A stretch of DNA of 5,980 nt, from contig JAIRRK010000195.1 of NCBI GenBank assembly GCA_031256015.1, positions 1-5,980 of the forward strand, written 5' to 3'. Source of the stretch: Dysgonamonadaceae bacterium. GTDB taxonomy: Bacteria > Bacteroidota > Bacteroidia > Bacteroidales > Azobacteroidaceae. The position numbers and the translations under genes are program-made. Positions 5,976 to 5,980 of this stretch are shown here, piece by piece; within the stretch, counting starts at the first letter, position 1; each line of letters begins with the position of its first letter. The notes beneath the pieces are model-generated. The model worked only from the letters and a program-made list of their open reading frames with translations. It was not told where the DNA came from and ran no database searches.

Positions 5976-5980
5976 ACCTT

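Overview
The window looks like chromosomal DNA of a Bacteroidota species, most likely order Bacteroidales. Three things suggest this. The protein sequences have a Bacteroidales character, for example the start of the arginine decarboxylase and the RGWGLGLSL glycine box of the histidine kinase. The genes lack Shine-Dalgarno sequences and instead have A/T-rich leaders. Two sites match the Bacteroidota promoter pattern TTTG/TTG, about 19 bases, TAnnTTTG. Genus cannot be assigned from the sequence alone.

Layout. Bases 1-614 are non-coding or nearly so. They hold a short hairpin at the left edge, a good leftward promoter that may start a gene running off the window, and an unusually dense set of repeats. 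The repeats are a heptanucleotide array with an inverted partner array (174-276), a short GC-richer segment, and six consecutive imperfect palindromes of about 23-24 bases (335-473). The last 140 bases lead into speA. Bases 615-4447 are a compact rightward cluster, almost certainly one transcript: speA (arginine decarboxylase), xth (exodeoxyribonuclease III, 10 bases downstream) and an orphan membrane histidine kinase (1 base downstream). After a 109-base gap with its own strong promoter comes a complete M20-family metallodipeptidase (4557-5945). The window ends 35 bases after it.

How the genes fit together. SpeA makes agmatine, the first step from arginine to putrescine and spermidine. Xth repairs abasic sites and oxidatively damaged DNA ends. 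The histidine kinase senses an unknown signal through a periplasmic domain of about 110 residues. The dipeptidase releases amino acids in the cytoplasm and appears to be transcribed separately. No shared pathway joins the first three genes, so their common transcript probably reflects co-expression of housekeeping functions. All four complete proteins keep the catalytic residues expected of their families, and no frameshift or truncation is visible. The coding part is ordinary. The unexplained signal is the repeat-rich region upstream of speA.
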